This document shows positions 26,943 through 35,296 of a stretch of DNA of 64,000 nt, piece after piece (the first letter of the stretch is position 1; each line of letters opens with the position of its first letter). The DNA comes from Pseudooceanicola endophyticus (lineage in GTDB: Bacteria; Pseudomonadota; Alphaproteobacteria; Rhodobacterales; Rhodobacteraceae): the NCBI RefSeq assembly GCF_018760365.1, contig NZ_JAHIAB010000004.1, forward strand, positions 62,001 to 126,000, given 5' to 3'. The position numbers and the translations under genes are program-made. The notes beneath the pieces are model-generated. The model searched no databases. It was not told where the DNA came from and saw only the letters and a list, made by a program, of their open reading frames with translations.

Positions 26943-26971
26943 ATTAGCTGGCTAAAGATTAGCTTGCTAAA
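26943..26971. promoter_or_regulatory. Tandem SlyA/MarR-type operators
   Basis: TTAGCTGGCTAA (26944-26955) and TTAGCTTGCTAA (26959-26970), two perfect 5-2-5 inverted repeats with centres 15 bases apart. The second, read on the minus strand, is TTAGCAAGCTAA, the consensus described for enterobacterial SlyA. They abut the marR-type gene. Confidence 0.8.
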
Positions 26972-27181
26972 TAAATTCTGTGCTTGAAAATGCAAGAGGT
27001 TGCGGCAGGGGCGCAAGCCGTCACGCGAGGGGAGGATTACTCACAAGTCATTGATTTACCGTCGATCTGTGAAAAATGCACATCTGGATCTCAGGAATTG
27101 CATGGCTGGGGAGCGCAAAAATCCCCTTTCGCGCCTCGGGCGTGTCTGCTCCTGTGCCGGCAACACTTGAAAGGAGAACGC

Positions 27182-28081
27182 ATGGATTTTCGCGCCATTC
27201 TGATGGGCACGGCCTTTGCGCTGATGTGGTCGAGCGCCTTCACCTCGGCCCGGATCATCGTGCAACATGCGCCGCCGATGGGCTCGCTTGCGCTGCGTTT
27301 CCTGATCTCCGGCCTGATCGCGCTGGCGCTGGCCCGGGCGATGGGCCAGAGCCTGCGGCTGAGCCGGGCGCAGTGGCGCTCCACGGTGATCTTCGGGGTC
27401 TGCCAGAACGCGCTCTACCTCGGCCTGTTCTTCATCGCCATGCAGTGGATCGAAGCCAGCCTGGCGACGATCCTGGCCTCGACCATGCCGCTGATGGTGG
27501 GGCTGATCGGCTGGCTGGTGATGGGCCAGAAGCTGCGCCCGATGGCGATCGCCGGGCTGGTGCTGGGGCTGATCGGCGTGGCGATCATCATGGGCTCGCG
27601 GCTGGAAGGCGGCGCCGAGGTGAAGGGCGTCGCGCTGTGCCTGGTGGGCGCGCTGGCGCTCAGCATCGCGACGCTGTCGGCGCGCGGCGCCTCCTCGGGG
27701 GGCAATGTGATGGCGGTGGTGGGCTACCAGATGCTGGTCGGCTCGGGCGTGCTGGCGGTGACGGCCTGGGCGTTCGAACCCTGGCAGGTCAGCTGGACGC
27801 CGGGGCTGATCGGCGCCTTCGCCTTCACGGTGCTGGTGCCGGGGGTGGCGGCGACCTGGCTGTGGTTCGTCCTGGTGGGCCGGATCGGGGCGGTGAAGGC
27901 CGCGACCTTCCATTTCCTCAACCCGTTCTTCGGGGTGCTGGTGGCAGCGCTGGTGCTGGGCGAACATGTCGGGCCGGTCGATCTGCTGGGCGTCGCCATC
28001 GTCGCCGCCGGCATCCTGGCGGTGCAGCTGGCCAAGCAGCCGCCCGCCCCGATGGTAGCCGCACGCGCAGACGTCAGGTGA
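27182..28081 (+). CDS. DMT superfamily (EamA) transporter
   Basis: A 299-residue membrane protein with ten helices in two EamA repeats, opening MDFRAILMGTAFALMWSSAF with the family's WSS and the following GSLALRFLISGLIAL. The second repeat contains LVPGVAATWLWFVLVGRIGA. It is probably an exporter of amino acids or metabolites; substrate unknown. AAAGGAG lies eight bases before the ATG, which rules out the longer frame from 26984. The 240-base region upstream is shared with the divergent marR operon, so the SlyA-type operators might also affect this gene. It is not close in sequence to the DMT protein at 1233. Confidence 0.85.
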   Translation: MDFRAILMGTAFALMWSSAFTSARIIVQHAPPMGSLALRFLISGLIALALARAMGQSLRLSRAQWRSTVIFGVCQNALYLGLFFIAMQWIEASLATILASTMPLMVGLIGWLVMGQKLRPMAIAGLVLGLIGVAIIMGSRLEGGAEVKGVALCLVGALALSIATLSARGASSGGNVMAVVGYQMLVGSGVLAVTAWAFEPWQVSWTPGLIGAFAFTVLVPGVAATWLWFVLVGRIGAVKAATFHFLNPFFGVLVAALVLGEHVGPVDLLGVAIVAAGILAVQLAKQPPAPMVAARADVR

Positions 28082-28114
28082 CAGGGCCCGTCCCGGCAGG
28101 GCATCCTGCCGGGC

Positions 28115-28828
28115 ATGGAGATCCTTCTGGCCTATCTCGCGGGGCTGCTGACGCTGATCAACCCCTGCATCCTGCCGGTGCTGCCCATGGTGCTGGGCAG
28201 CGCCCTGCAGGCCAGTCCGCGCGGCCCGCTGGCGCTGGCGGCGGGGCTGGCGCTGTCCTTCGTCACGCTGGGGCTGCTGGTCACCTGGGCGGGCTATGCG
28301 ATCGGCCTGTCCGCCGAGGCCGTGGCAAGGGGCGGCGCGGTGCTGCTGATCCTCTTCGGGCTGGCACTGCTGCTGCCCGCGCTGGCCGGCTGGCTGGGGC
28401 GGGGCACGGCGGGCCTGTCCTTTCGGGCCGAGGCGCGGCTGCGCGGCCTGCGCCGCCCCGGCGCCCCGGGGCAGTTCCTGGGCGGGCTTCTGCTGGGCGC
28501 GGTCTGGAGCCCCTGCATCGGCCCCACCCTGGGCGGTGCCATCGCGCTGGCGGCCACCGGGCAGGACCTGGGCCTGGCGGCCGCGATCATGGCAGGCTTC
28601 GCCCTGGGCGTCGCGACGCTGATCCTGGGGTTGGGCCACGGGCTGCGCGGCCTGCTGCAGCGCAACCGGGCCCGGGCGCAGCGCCTGGCCGCTGTGGCGC
28701 GCCCGCTTCTGGGCGCGCTCTTTGTTGCCCTGGGGCTGGCCATCGTGCTGAACCTGCCCCACCTTGCAGAGGGCTGGGCCCTGCGGATCCTTCCGCCGTG
28801 GCTCCTGGACCTGTCCGTATCGCTCTAG
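28115..28828 (+). CDS. CcdA/DsbD-type thiol transporter
   Basis: A 237-residue, six-helix membrane protein of the DsbD-gamma/CcdA fold that passes electrons from cytoplasmic thioredoxin to periplasmic proteins. The two redox cysteines are C18 in LINPCILPVLP and C134 in VWSPCIGPTLGGA, each in helix-break proline contexts as the family requires. The gene after it, 12 bases on, encodes a secreted thioredoxin-like protein with a CTTC site, the probable partner. The pair may serve cytochrome c maturation, repair of oxidised proteins or copper handling; no target gene is adjacent. Confidence 0.88.
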   Translation: MEILLAYLAGLLTLINPCILPVLPMVLGSALQASPRGPLALAAGLALSFVTLGLLVTWAGYAIGLSAEAVARGGAVLLILFGLALLLPALAGWLGRGTAGLSFRAEARLRGLRRPGAPGQFLGGLLLGAVWSPCIGPTLGGAIALAATGQDLGLAAAIMAGFALGVATLILGLGHGLRGLLQRNRARAQRLAAVARPLLGALFVALGLAIVLNLPHLAEGWALRILPPWLLDLSVSL

Positions 28829-28840
28829 GGAGTTCGTTGC

Positions 28841-29260
28841 ATGGACCGTCGCCTGTTTCTCGCCTCCGGCCCCGCGCTTGCGCTGGCCGCCACCCTGCCC
28901 GGCGCCCTGCGCGCCGCCGAGATCGACTATGCCCCCGGCCTGATCGGAGAGCGCCTGGATCGCGGAGAGGTGCTGCTGCTGGATTTCTTCGCGCCCTGGT
29001 GCACCACCTGCGCCGCCCAGCAGCGGGTGATCGAAAAGCTGAAGGCGGAAAATCCTGCCTATGGCCGGGCGATCACCTTCATCAAGGTGGACTGGGACAC
29101 CTACGGGCAGGCGCAGTTCGCCCGGCGTATGCGGATTCCGCGCCGTTCGACCCTGGTTGTGCTGAAGGGCAAGGATGAGCTGGGCCGTCTGGTGGCCGAG
29201 ACCCGGGAAAGCCAGATCCGGGCGCTGCTGGACACGGCTCTGGCCGCCGCAGGAAGCTGA
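28841..29260 (+). CDS. Secreted thioredoxin-like protein
   Basis: A 139-residue protein with a twin-arginine-like, probably Sec-compatible, signal (MDRRLFLASGPALALAATLP) and a thioredoxin fold. The active site is WCTTC (C54, C57) in LLLDFFAPWCTTCAAQ, and the cis-proline is in RRMRIPRRSTLVV. It resembles the periplasmic C-terminal domain of DsbD as a separate protein. It is encoded right after the CcdA-type gene and is presumably reduced by it. It ends 27 bases from the convergent small membrane protein gene. Confidence 0.88.
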   Translation: MDRRLFLASGPALALAATLPGALRAAEIDYAPGLIGERLDRGEVLLLDFFAPWCTTCAAQQRVIEKLKAENPAYGRAITFIKVDWDTYGQAQFARRMRIPRRSTLVVLKGKDELGRLVAETRESQIRALLDTALAAAGS

Positions 29261-29287
29261 CTTCCCGCCGCGGTCCATGGTCCTGCC

Positions 29288-29587
29288 TCAGTTCTGGTGA
29301 ATCTGGACGGGCAGGTGGGCGGAAACGCTCTCCAGCGTCGCGCCACCCGGGGGCAGGGCGCCGAACCAGCCCGAGGCCAGTCCGAAGCCGCCGGCGGCGA
29401 TGGCCACCGCGCAAAGCGCGCCCAGCATCACCAGATCCGACTCGGCCCGCAGGGCCGGGCGCCTCAGTGTCAGCCGGGGCAGGGCCGGAAAGCGGGCCGG
29501 GGCAGGCGCCACCGAGGCCGCCTCGTGAAACCGGGGCGCCAGGGAGACGGGGACGGCGGAAATCGCCGAAACGGGTCTGTGCATCAT
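29288..29587 (-). CDS. Small single-pass membrane protein, unknown function
   Basis: A 99-residue protein I do not recognise. Residues about 1-50 are Pro/Ala/Arg-rich and probably cytoplasmic; one clear membrane helix follows (LVMLGALCAVAIAAGGFGLA) and a short C-terminal end that would face the periplasm. It is supported by an excellent GGAGGAG ribosome-binding site six bases before two successive ATGs (29587, 29584). Just upstream, 29615-29630 is a perfect inverted repeat, and CTCCT could pair with the AGGAG of the binding site, so translation may be controlled. Confidence 0.6.
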   Translation of the reverse strand: MMHRPVSAISAVPVSLAPRFHEAASVAPAPARFPALPRLTLRRPALRAESDLVMLGALCAVAIAAGGFGLASGWFGALPPGGATLESVSAHLPVQIHQN

Positions 29588-29595
29588 GGAAAATC

Positions 29596-29630
29596 TCCTC
29601 CGCCACAAGGAGATACCCGGACCTCCGGGT
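29596..29630 (-). promoter_or_regulatory. Structured leader of the small membrane protein gene
   Basis: ACCCGGA-CC-TCCGGGT (29615-29630) is a perfect 7-2-7 inverted repeat. Between it and the start codon, CTCCT can pair with the AGGAG of the ribosome-binding site across about eight bases. Confidence 0.4.
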
Positions 29631-29714
29631 CCTCCCCGCGGCTGTCTCGTCAATTCGGGACTCAGGCTGCGGGGAAATCGTTAACAAATTGCAAATGCCG
29701 TCGGGCGGGGATGA

Positions 29715-30662
29715 TTACAAAAGCAGCGCCAGCAGGGCGGTCAGGGTGAAGAAAGCGCTAACAGTGCAGACCATGACGGTCAGCGAGGCCGCGCCCTCGT
29801 GGCCGGAACCCTGGGACAGCAGGGGAAACATGCCGAAAACCGGCATGGCGGTGGAAAGAATCAGCCCGGTTGCCAATTGCGGGCTTGCCGGGACCGGCAG
29901 GGCCAGAAGCGCAAACAGGCTGAGCAGCCCGAAGGCCACCAGCGGGTGGATCACCAGCTTGAACAGGGTGATCACCCCGGCCAGCCTGATGTTGCCGCGC
30001 ACCGGCAGGCCGACCAGCTGGCCGCCCATGAAGAACAATGCCAGCGGCGAGGCGGTGGACGAGATCATGTCGATCGGATGTTCGATCATGCGCGGCAGCG
30101 GCAGGCCCAGCACCGACCAAAGCGCCCCGATCGCCAGCCCCAGGATCATCGGGCGGCGCAGCACCGACAGGATCAGCTGGCCGATGCGCTTCCAGACCGG
30201 GGCCTGATCATGGGGCCGGGCGGCCTCGACCAGCATCAGCCCGATGGGGTTCATCAGGAAGTTCTCGTTCAGCAGGCACATGGCCAGGATTGCCGGCGCC
30301 TGCTCGGGAAAGACCATCGACAGGATCGGGAAGGCCAGGAAGGCCGAATTCGGCGTCGAGGCGCCCAGCACCCCTATCGCGCGCCGCCCCGGCCCCAGGC
30401 CGCGCAGCCGCAGCACGGTCCAGATCAGCAGCTGGTTGACCAGCCCGGCGCAGATCAGCAGCCCCATGAAGCCGGGGTCGATCAGCTCTCCGAAGGACTT
30501 GGTGGCAGTGGCGTGGAACAGCAGCAGCGGCAGCGCCAGCAGCATGACGAAATTGCCGATCGCCGACAGCTGGATCCTGTCGAACACCTTCAGATAGGTC
30601 AGCCCGTAGCCAAGGCCGACAAGCGCGAAGATCGGGAAGGTGATCGGCAGGATGGTCAGCAT
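29715..30662 (-). CDS. AEC family transporter (auxin efflux carrier type)
   Basis: A 315-residue membrane protein with ten helices in two inverted repeats of five. The opening PITFPIFALVGLGYGLTYL and the mid-protein STPNSAFLAFPILSMVFPEQ block, with the asparagine typical of the helix-break crossover, identify the AEC family, whose bacterial members carry organic acids such as malate, malonate or others. It follows aroC by six bases and is probably co-transcribed. Export of an aromatic-pathway acid would fit the neighbour but is only a guess. Confidence 0.87.
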   Translation of the reverse strand: MLTILPITFPIFALVGLGYGLTYLKVFDRIQLSAIGNFVMLLALPLLLFHATATKSFGELIDPGFMGLLICAGLVNQLLIWTVLRLRGLGPGRRAIGVLGASTPNSAFLAFPILSMVFPEQAPAILAMCLLNENFLMNPIGLMLVEAARPHDQAPVWKRIGQLILSVLRRPMILGLAIGALWSVLGLPLPRMIEHPIDMISSTASPLALFFMGGQLVGLPVRGNIRLAGVITLFKLVIHPLVAFGLLSLFALLALPVPASPQLATGLILSTAMPVFGMFPLLSQGSGHEGAASLTVMVCTVSAFFTLTALLALLL

Positions 30663-30668
30663 CTGGGA

Positions 30669-31772
30669 TCAGCCGATCTTTCCGCCCGCGTCTCCGATCT
30701 GGCCGCGGTGCAGCAGCAGGTGGTCCAGGATCACGCAGGCCATCATCGCCTCGGCGACCGGCACCGCGCGGATGCCGACGCAGGGATCGTGGCGGCCCTT
30801 GGTGATGATCTCGGTCGCCTCGCCGGACTTGGTGATGGTCTGCCGGGTCTTCAGGATCGAGGAGGTCGGCTTGACCGCGAAGCGCACAACGATCTCCTGG
30901 CCCGTCGAAATCCCGCCCAGGATCCCGCCCGCATGGTTCGAGGAATAGACCGGCTGGCCGTCATTGCCGGGGAAGATCTCGTCGGCGTTTTCCTCGCCGG
31001 TCAGGCAGGCCGCATTCATGCCCTCGCCGATCTCGACGCCCTTGACGGCATTGATCGACATCATCGCGGCGGCCAGGTCGGTATCAAGTTTGCCGTAGAT
31101 CGGCGCGCCCAGGCCTGCCGGCACGCCGCGCGCCACCACCTCGACCACGGCGCCGACGGAATTGCCGGACTTGCGCAGCCCGTCAAGGTAGTCGGCCCAG
31201 CTCTCGGCGGCGCCGGCATCGGGGCACCAGAACGGGTTCTTCTCGATCTCGGTGGCGTCGAAGGCGCTGCGGTCGATGCCATGGGGCCCGATCTGCGTCA
31301 TGTAGCCCTGGATCTCGACCGAGGGGGCCAGCACGCCAAGCGCCGCCCGCGCCAGCCCGCCGGCGGCAACCCGCGCCGCGGTCTCGCGCGCGGAAGAGCG
31401 CCCGCCGCCGCGATAGTCGCGGATGCCGTATTTCAGCCAGTAGGTGATGTCGGCATGGCCGGGGCGGAACTTCTCGGCAATATCGCCGTAATCCTTCGAC
31501 CGCTGGTCGGTGTTGCGGATCATCAGCTGCACCGGCGTGCCGGTGGTCTTTCCCTCGAAGGTGCCCGACAGGATCTCGACCGCGTCGGGTTCGCGCCGCT
31601 GGGTGGTGTATTTCGACTGGCCGGGCTTGCGGCGGTCCAGCCAGTACTGCAGCAGGGCGGGATCCAGGTCGATCCCGGGCGGCACGCCATCCACGGTCGC
31701 GCCAAGCGCCGGCCCGTGGCTTTCGCCCCAGGTGGTGACACGGAAGAGATGACCGAAACTATTCATCGACAT
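30669..31772 (-). CDS. aroC: Chorismate synthase
   Basis: A 367-residue FMN-dependent enzyme that converts 5-enolpyruvylshikimate 3-phosphate to chorismate, the last common step to aromatic amino acids. The opening [20 protein letters not shown] is the family N-terminus with the catalytic histidine; [18 protein letters not shown] and the late [16 protein letters not shown] are also diagnostic. ATG 31772 is chosen over the longer frame to 31883; GGGAG lies upstream, with ATG 31766 as second choice. The AEC transporter gene follows closely. The 325-base upstream gap is shared with the divergent thi operon. Confidence 0.96.
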   Translation of the reverse strand: MSMNSFGHLFRVTTWGESHGPALGATVDGVPPGIDLDPALLQYWLDRRKPGQSKYTTQRREPDAVEILSGTFEGKTTGTPVQLMIRNTDQRSKDYGDIAEKFRPGHADITYWLKYGIRDYRGGGRSSARETAARVAAGGLARAALGVLAPSVEIQGYMTQIGPHGIDRSAFDATEIEKNPFWCPDAGAAESWADYLDGLRKSGNSVGAVVEVVARGVPAGLGAPIYGKLDTDLAAAMMSINAVKGVEIGEGMNAACLTGEENADEIFPGNDGQPVYSSNHAGGILGGISTGQEIVVRFAVKPTSSILKTRQTITKSGEATEIITKGRHDPCVGIRAVPVAEAMMACVILDHLLLHRGQIGDAGGKIG

Positions 31773-31867
31773 GGACAGGGCTCCCGGGGCAAAGGTCCCG
31801 CCCGGGTTACCCGATCCCCCCGGGCTGCGCAATCGGCCCGCCCGCCGCAGCTGTGCAGGCTCCGCCC

Positions 31868-31900
31868 TTTCATCTTTCCCCAAATACGGCCGCCGGAGGC
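31868..31900 (-). repeat. Interspersed intergenic repeat, copy 6 (short form)
   Basis: On the minus strand it reads GCCTCCGGCGGCCGTATTTG then GGGAAAGATGAAA. It is the one copy in a divergent gap, between aroC and the thiamine operon, about 95 bases before aroC. Confidence 0.7.
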
Positions 31901-31960
31901 GCGGGCCGCAGCGCGCCCCGGTTGCATCTTGCGCGCCTGTCCTCCCGGCCCTAGTGTCCC

Positions 31961-32044
31961 GACCACCTCGGGGTGCCTTCGGGCTGAGATGCGATCCGCG
32001 AACCCGTTGAACCTGATCCGGTTAGAACCGGCGGAGGGAAGGTC
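31961..32044 (+). ncRNA. TPP riboswitch (THI element)
   Basis: All conserved parts are visible: P1 GACC/GGTC at the two ends, CGGGGTGCC, the pyrimidine-sensing CTGAGATG (31984-31991), the GAACCCGTTGAACCTGATC block (31999-32017) and CCGGTTAGAACCGGCG GAGGGAA. It ends 53 bases before thiB. It should lower expression of the thiamine transporter when thiamine diphosphate is plentiful. No T-run terminator follows, so control is probably at translation, by hiding the ribosome-binding site near 32082-32090. Confidence 0.95.
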
Positions 32045-32097
32045 CGGTCGCAGGGGCCGCCATTCTGTCTCCGCCCGTCGCAAAAGGAAGTGATGCC

Positions 32098-33075
32098 ATG
32101 AAGCATCTCGTACTTGCCACGGGTTGCCTGCTGGCCAGCCAGGCCGCGGCCCAGACGCCCGTGCTCAACGTCTATACCTATGACAGCTTCGACAGCGACT
32201 GGGGCCCCGGGCCGCAGATCGAACAGGCCTTCGAGGCGCAGTGCGCCTGCGATCTGGTCTTCACCCCCGCCGGAGATGGCGCGGCGCTCCTGTCGAAACT
32301 GCGCCTTGAGGGCGCGCGCTCCAAGGCCGACGTGGTGCTGGGGCTCGACACCGCGCTGATGGCGCAGGCGCGGGCCACCGGCCTCTTCGCCCCCGCGCAG
32401 GTCAGCGCCGACTATGCCCTGCCGCTCGCCTGGACGGACGACACCTTCGTGCCCTTCGACTGGGGCTACTTCGCCTTCGTCGGCAATGCCGACGGGCCGA
32501 AGCCGCACTCCTTCCGGGAGCTCGCCGCCAGCGATGCGAAGATCGTCATCGAGGATCCGCGCAGCTCGACCCCGGGCCTCGGCCTGCTGCTCTGGGTGCA
32601 GAAGGCCTATGGCGACGAGGCGCCGGAGATCTGGAAGGCGCTCTCGGACAATATCGTCACCGTCACCCCCGGCTGGTCCGAGGCCTATGGCATGTTCCTG
32701 GAGGGAGAGGCCGACCTGGTGCTTTCCTACACCACCTCGCCCGCCTATCACGTGATCGCCGAGGATGACGACAGCAAGGTCGCGCTGCCCTTCGAGGAGG
32801 GCAATTACATGCAGGTCGAGGTCGCGGCGATGACCGCCCATGCCCCCCAGCCCGACCTGGCCCGGCAATTCCTGGCCTTCCTCGTCTCCGACAAGGCGCA
32901 GTCGATCCTGCCGGAAACCAACTGGATGTACCCGGCGGTGAAACCCGCCACGCCCCTGCCGGCGGCCTTCGACCAGATCGTGCCCGCCGACAAGGCCCTG
33001 CTGATGTCCCCCGAAGAGGCCGAGGCCGCCCGCGCCCCCGCCCTCGACGCATGGCGCTCCGCGCTGGCGCGCTGA
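32098..33075 (+). CDS. thiB: Thiamine ABC transporter, substrate-binding protein
   Basis: A 325-residue periplasmic binding protein. A Sec signal (MKHLVLATGCLLASQAAA, cleaved near residue 19) is followed by the ThiB opening VLNVYTYDSFDSDWGPGPQI. Further ThiB blocks are VVLGLDTALMAQARATGLF and PGWSEAYGMFLEGEADLVLSY. It binds thiamine and its phosphates. It stands directly behind a TPP riboswitch and overlaps thiP by 25 bases, so the transporter is one transcriptional and translational unit. Confidence 0.95.
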   Translation: MKHLVLATGCLLASQAAAQTPVLNVYTYDSFDSDWGPGPQIEQAFEAQCACDLVFTPAGDGAALLSKLRLEGARSKADVVLGLDTALMAQARATGLFAPAQVSADYALPLAWTDDTFVPFDWGYFAFVGNADGPKPHSFRELAASDAKIVIEDPRSSTPGLGLLLWVQKAYGDEAPEIWKALSDNIVTVTPGWSEAYGMFLEGEADLVLSYTTSPAYHVIAEDDDSKVALPFEEGNYMQVEVAAMTAHAPQPDLARQFLAFLVSDKAQSILPETNWMYPAVKPATPLPAAFDQIVPADKALLMSPEEAEAARAPALDAWRSALAR

Positions 33076-34583
33076 TCGCGCGGGGCAGCGCGGGCCTTCT
33101 GCTCGCTCTGCTCTTCGCGCCGCTGGCGGCGATCCTGATCCGCGCGGGCGGGGGGTATCTGCCCGCGCCCGCCGACTGGGCGGCGGTCCGCTTCACGCTG
33201 CTGCAGGCGGCGCTTTCGGCGCTGGTCTCGGTGGCGCTGGCGCTGCCGGTGGCCCGCGCCCTGGCGCGCCGCCGCTTCCCGGGGCGCCGCCTGTTCATCG
33301 CGCTGACCGGCGCCCCCTTCATCCTGCCGGTGATCGTCGCCGTCATGGGGCTGGTGGCGATCTTCGGGGTGCGGGGGGCGCTCAACACCGCGCTCGCGCA
33401 GCTGGGCCTCGGACCGCTCAGGATCTACGGGCTGCACGGGGTGGTGCTGGCCCATGTCTTCTTCAACATGCCGCTGGCGACCCGGATGCTGCTGCAGGGC
33501 TGGCAGGCGATCCCGGCAGAGCGCTTTCGCCTGGCCGCCCAGCTGAACCTGCCGCCCGCCGCCACCTTCCGCCTGCTGGAGGTGCCGATGCTGCGCCAGG
33601 TGGTCCCGGGGGCGCTGGCGGCGATCTTCGCGATCTGCCTCGCCAGCTTTGCCGTGGCGCTGATCCTGGGCGGTGGCCCCCGCGCCACCACGGTCGAGCT
33701 GGCGATCTACCAGGCCTTCACCTTCGATTTCGACCTGGGCCGGGCGGCGGTGCTGGCGCTGATGCAGACCGCGCTGGTGGCGCTGGCCGCCGTGGCGGCG
33801 CTGGTTTTCGCGCGGGCCGATGGCAGCGGCGCCGGGCTGGGCCGGCCCATCGCGCGCTGGGATGCGCCCCGGGGCTGGCGGCGCGGCGCCGATGTGTTGG
33901 TGCTGATGCTGGCGGCGGCCTTCCTGGCGGCGCCGATCCTGTCGCTGGCGCTGTCGGGCCTGCCGGGGCTGGCACAGCTTCCCGCCGGGATCTGGGGGGC
34001 GGCAATGACCTCGGTTCTGGTCGCGCTGGCCTCGGCGGCGCTGACCTGCCTGCTGTGCCTTGGCATGGCGGCGGGGCTCAGCGCGGTGGTGCAGGGGGTG
34101 GGGCTGCTGCCGCTGGCGCTTTCGCCGCTGGTGCTGGGCACCGGCTGGTTCCTGATCCTGAATCCGGTGATCGCACCCTCGGTGCTGGCGCTGCCGATGC
34201 TGGTCGCGGTCAACACGCTGATGGCGATGCCCTTCTGCCTGCGCATCCTGGCCCCTGCCTATGCCCGCGCCGAAAGCGATCACGGGCGGTTGGCCGACCA
34301 GCTGGGCCTGCGCGGCCTGGCCCGGCTGCGCTGGCTGGTGCTGCCGCGGCTGCGGCCCGCGCTGGGCTTTTGCGCCGGGCTTGCGGCGGCGCTCTCGATG
34401 GGGGATCTGGGGGTCATCACCTTGTTCGGCACCTCCGGACAGGACACCCTGCCGCTGCTGATGTATCGCCTGATGGGCGCCTACCGGACCGAGGCCGCCT
34501 CGGCCGTGGGGCTGATCCTGATGGCGCTCAGCTTCGGCCTGTTCTGGCTTTTCGACCGCGGAGGCGCCGCCCCGGATGCTTGA
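33051..34583 (+). CDS. thiP: Thiamine ABC transporter, permease
   Basis: A 510-residue permease with about twelve helices, formed by two fused permease modules as in ThiP. Each half carries an EAA loop: AERFRLAAQLNLPPAATFRL in the first and HGRLADQLGLRGLARLRWLV in the second. It starts inside the thiB coding region, 25 bases before its stop, and overlaps thiQ by eight bases at the other end. It forms the channel through which ThiB delivers thiamine. Confidence 0.94.
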   Translation: MALRAGALIARGSAGLLLALLFAPLAAILIRAGGGYLPAPADWAAVRFTLLQAALSALVSVALALPVARALARRRFPGRRLFIALTGAPFILPVIVAVMGLVAIFGVRGALNTALAQLGLGPLRIYGLHGVVLAHVFFNMPLATRMLLQGWQAIPAERFRLAAQLNLPPAATFRLLEVPMLRQVVPGALAAIFAICLASFAVALILGGGPRATTVELAIYQAFTFDFDLGRAAVLALMQTALVALAAVAALVFARADGSGAGLGRPIARWDAPRGWRRGADVLVLMLAAAFLAAPILSLALSGLPGLAQLPAGIWGAAMTSVLVALASAALTCLLCLGMAAGLSAVVQGVGLLPLALSPLVLGTGWFLILNPVIAPSVLALPMLVAVNTLMAMPFCLRILAPAYARAESDHGRLADQLGLRGLARLRWLVLPRLRPALGFCAGLAAALSMGDLGVITLFGTSGQDTLPLLMYRLMGAYRTEAASAVGLILMALSFGLFWLFDRGGAAPDA

Positions 34584-35271
34584 CCTCAGATCCCTCGACA
34601 TCCGGCAGGGCAGTTTTCGCCTGCGCGCCGATTTCCGCGTGGCGCCCGGGGCGAAGGTGGCCGTTCTGGGCCCTTCGGGGGCCGGGAAATCGACGCTGCT
34701 CTCGGTGATCGCGGGCTTCTTCCCGGCGCAGGGCGGATCGGTCCTGTGGCAGGGGCAGCCGCTGGAGGGGCTGGCGCCGGGCCGGCGGCCCGTGGCGATG
34801 CTGTTCCAGGACGGCAACCTGTTTCCCCATCTCGACATCGCGCGCAACGTGGCCCTGGGCCTGACACCGGCGCGCCGCCTGACGCCCGCTCAGCGTGACC
34901 GGGTCGCGCAGGCGCTGGCGCGCGTGGGCCTTGCGGGCTTCGGGCCGCGCCGCCCGGCCGAGCTTTCGGGCGGACAGCAAAGCCGCGCCGCGCTGGCCCG
35001 CATCCTGGTGCAGGAGCGTCCGCTGCTGCTGCTGGACGAACCCTTCGCCGCCCTTGGCCCCGCGCTGCGGGCGGAAATGCTGGATCTGGTCGCGGCGCTG
35101 GTGGAGGAGACCGGCGCGACCCTCCTCATGGTGTCTCATGCGCCCGAGGATGCCCGCCGCATTGCCGGAGAGATCGTGCTGGTCGAAGGCGGCACCGCCC
35201 ATCCCCCTGCGCCGGCCCGGGCGCTGCTGGACAATCCGCCCGAAGCGCTGCGCCGTTACCTGGGCGATTGA
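34576..35271 (+). CDS. thiQ: Thiamine ABC transporter, ATP-binding protein
   Basis: A 231-residue ABC ATPase, short as usual for ThiQ, without a C-terminal TOBE domain. Walker A is GPSGAGKSTLL, the Q-loop FQDGNLFPH, the signature LSGGQQSRAALARIL, Walker B LLLLDEPFAALG and the H-loop VSHAPEDA. It powers thiamine uptake with ThiB and ThiP. A further gene starts 25 bases after its stop and may belong to the same riboswitch-controlled message. Confidence 0.94.
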   Translation: MLDLRSLDIRQGSFRLRADFRVAPGAKVAVLGPSGAGKSTLLSVIAGFFPAQGGSVLWQGQPLEGLAPGRRPVAMLFQDGNLFPHLDIARNVALGLTPARRLTPAQRDRVAQALARVGLAGFGPRRPAELSGGQQSRAALARILVQERPLLLLDEPFAALGPALRAEMLDLVAALVEETGATLLMVSHAPEDARRIAGEIVLVEGGTAHPPAPARALLDNPPEALRRYLGD

Positions 35272-35296
35272 CCGGGGCCGGGCAGGGGCCTATCCC

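Noticed and set aside
26972..27181. Possible small gene in the gap before the second DMT transporter
   Set aside because: An in-frame extension from 26984 exists, but it has no ribosome-binding site, whereas AAAGGAG precedes 27182.
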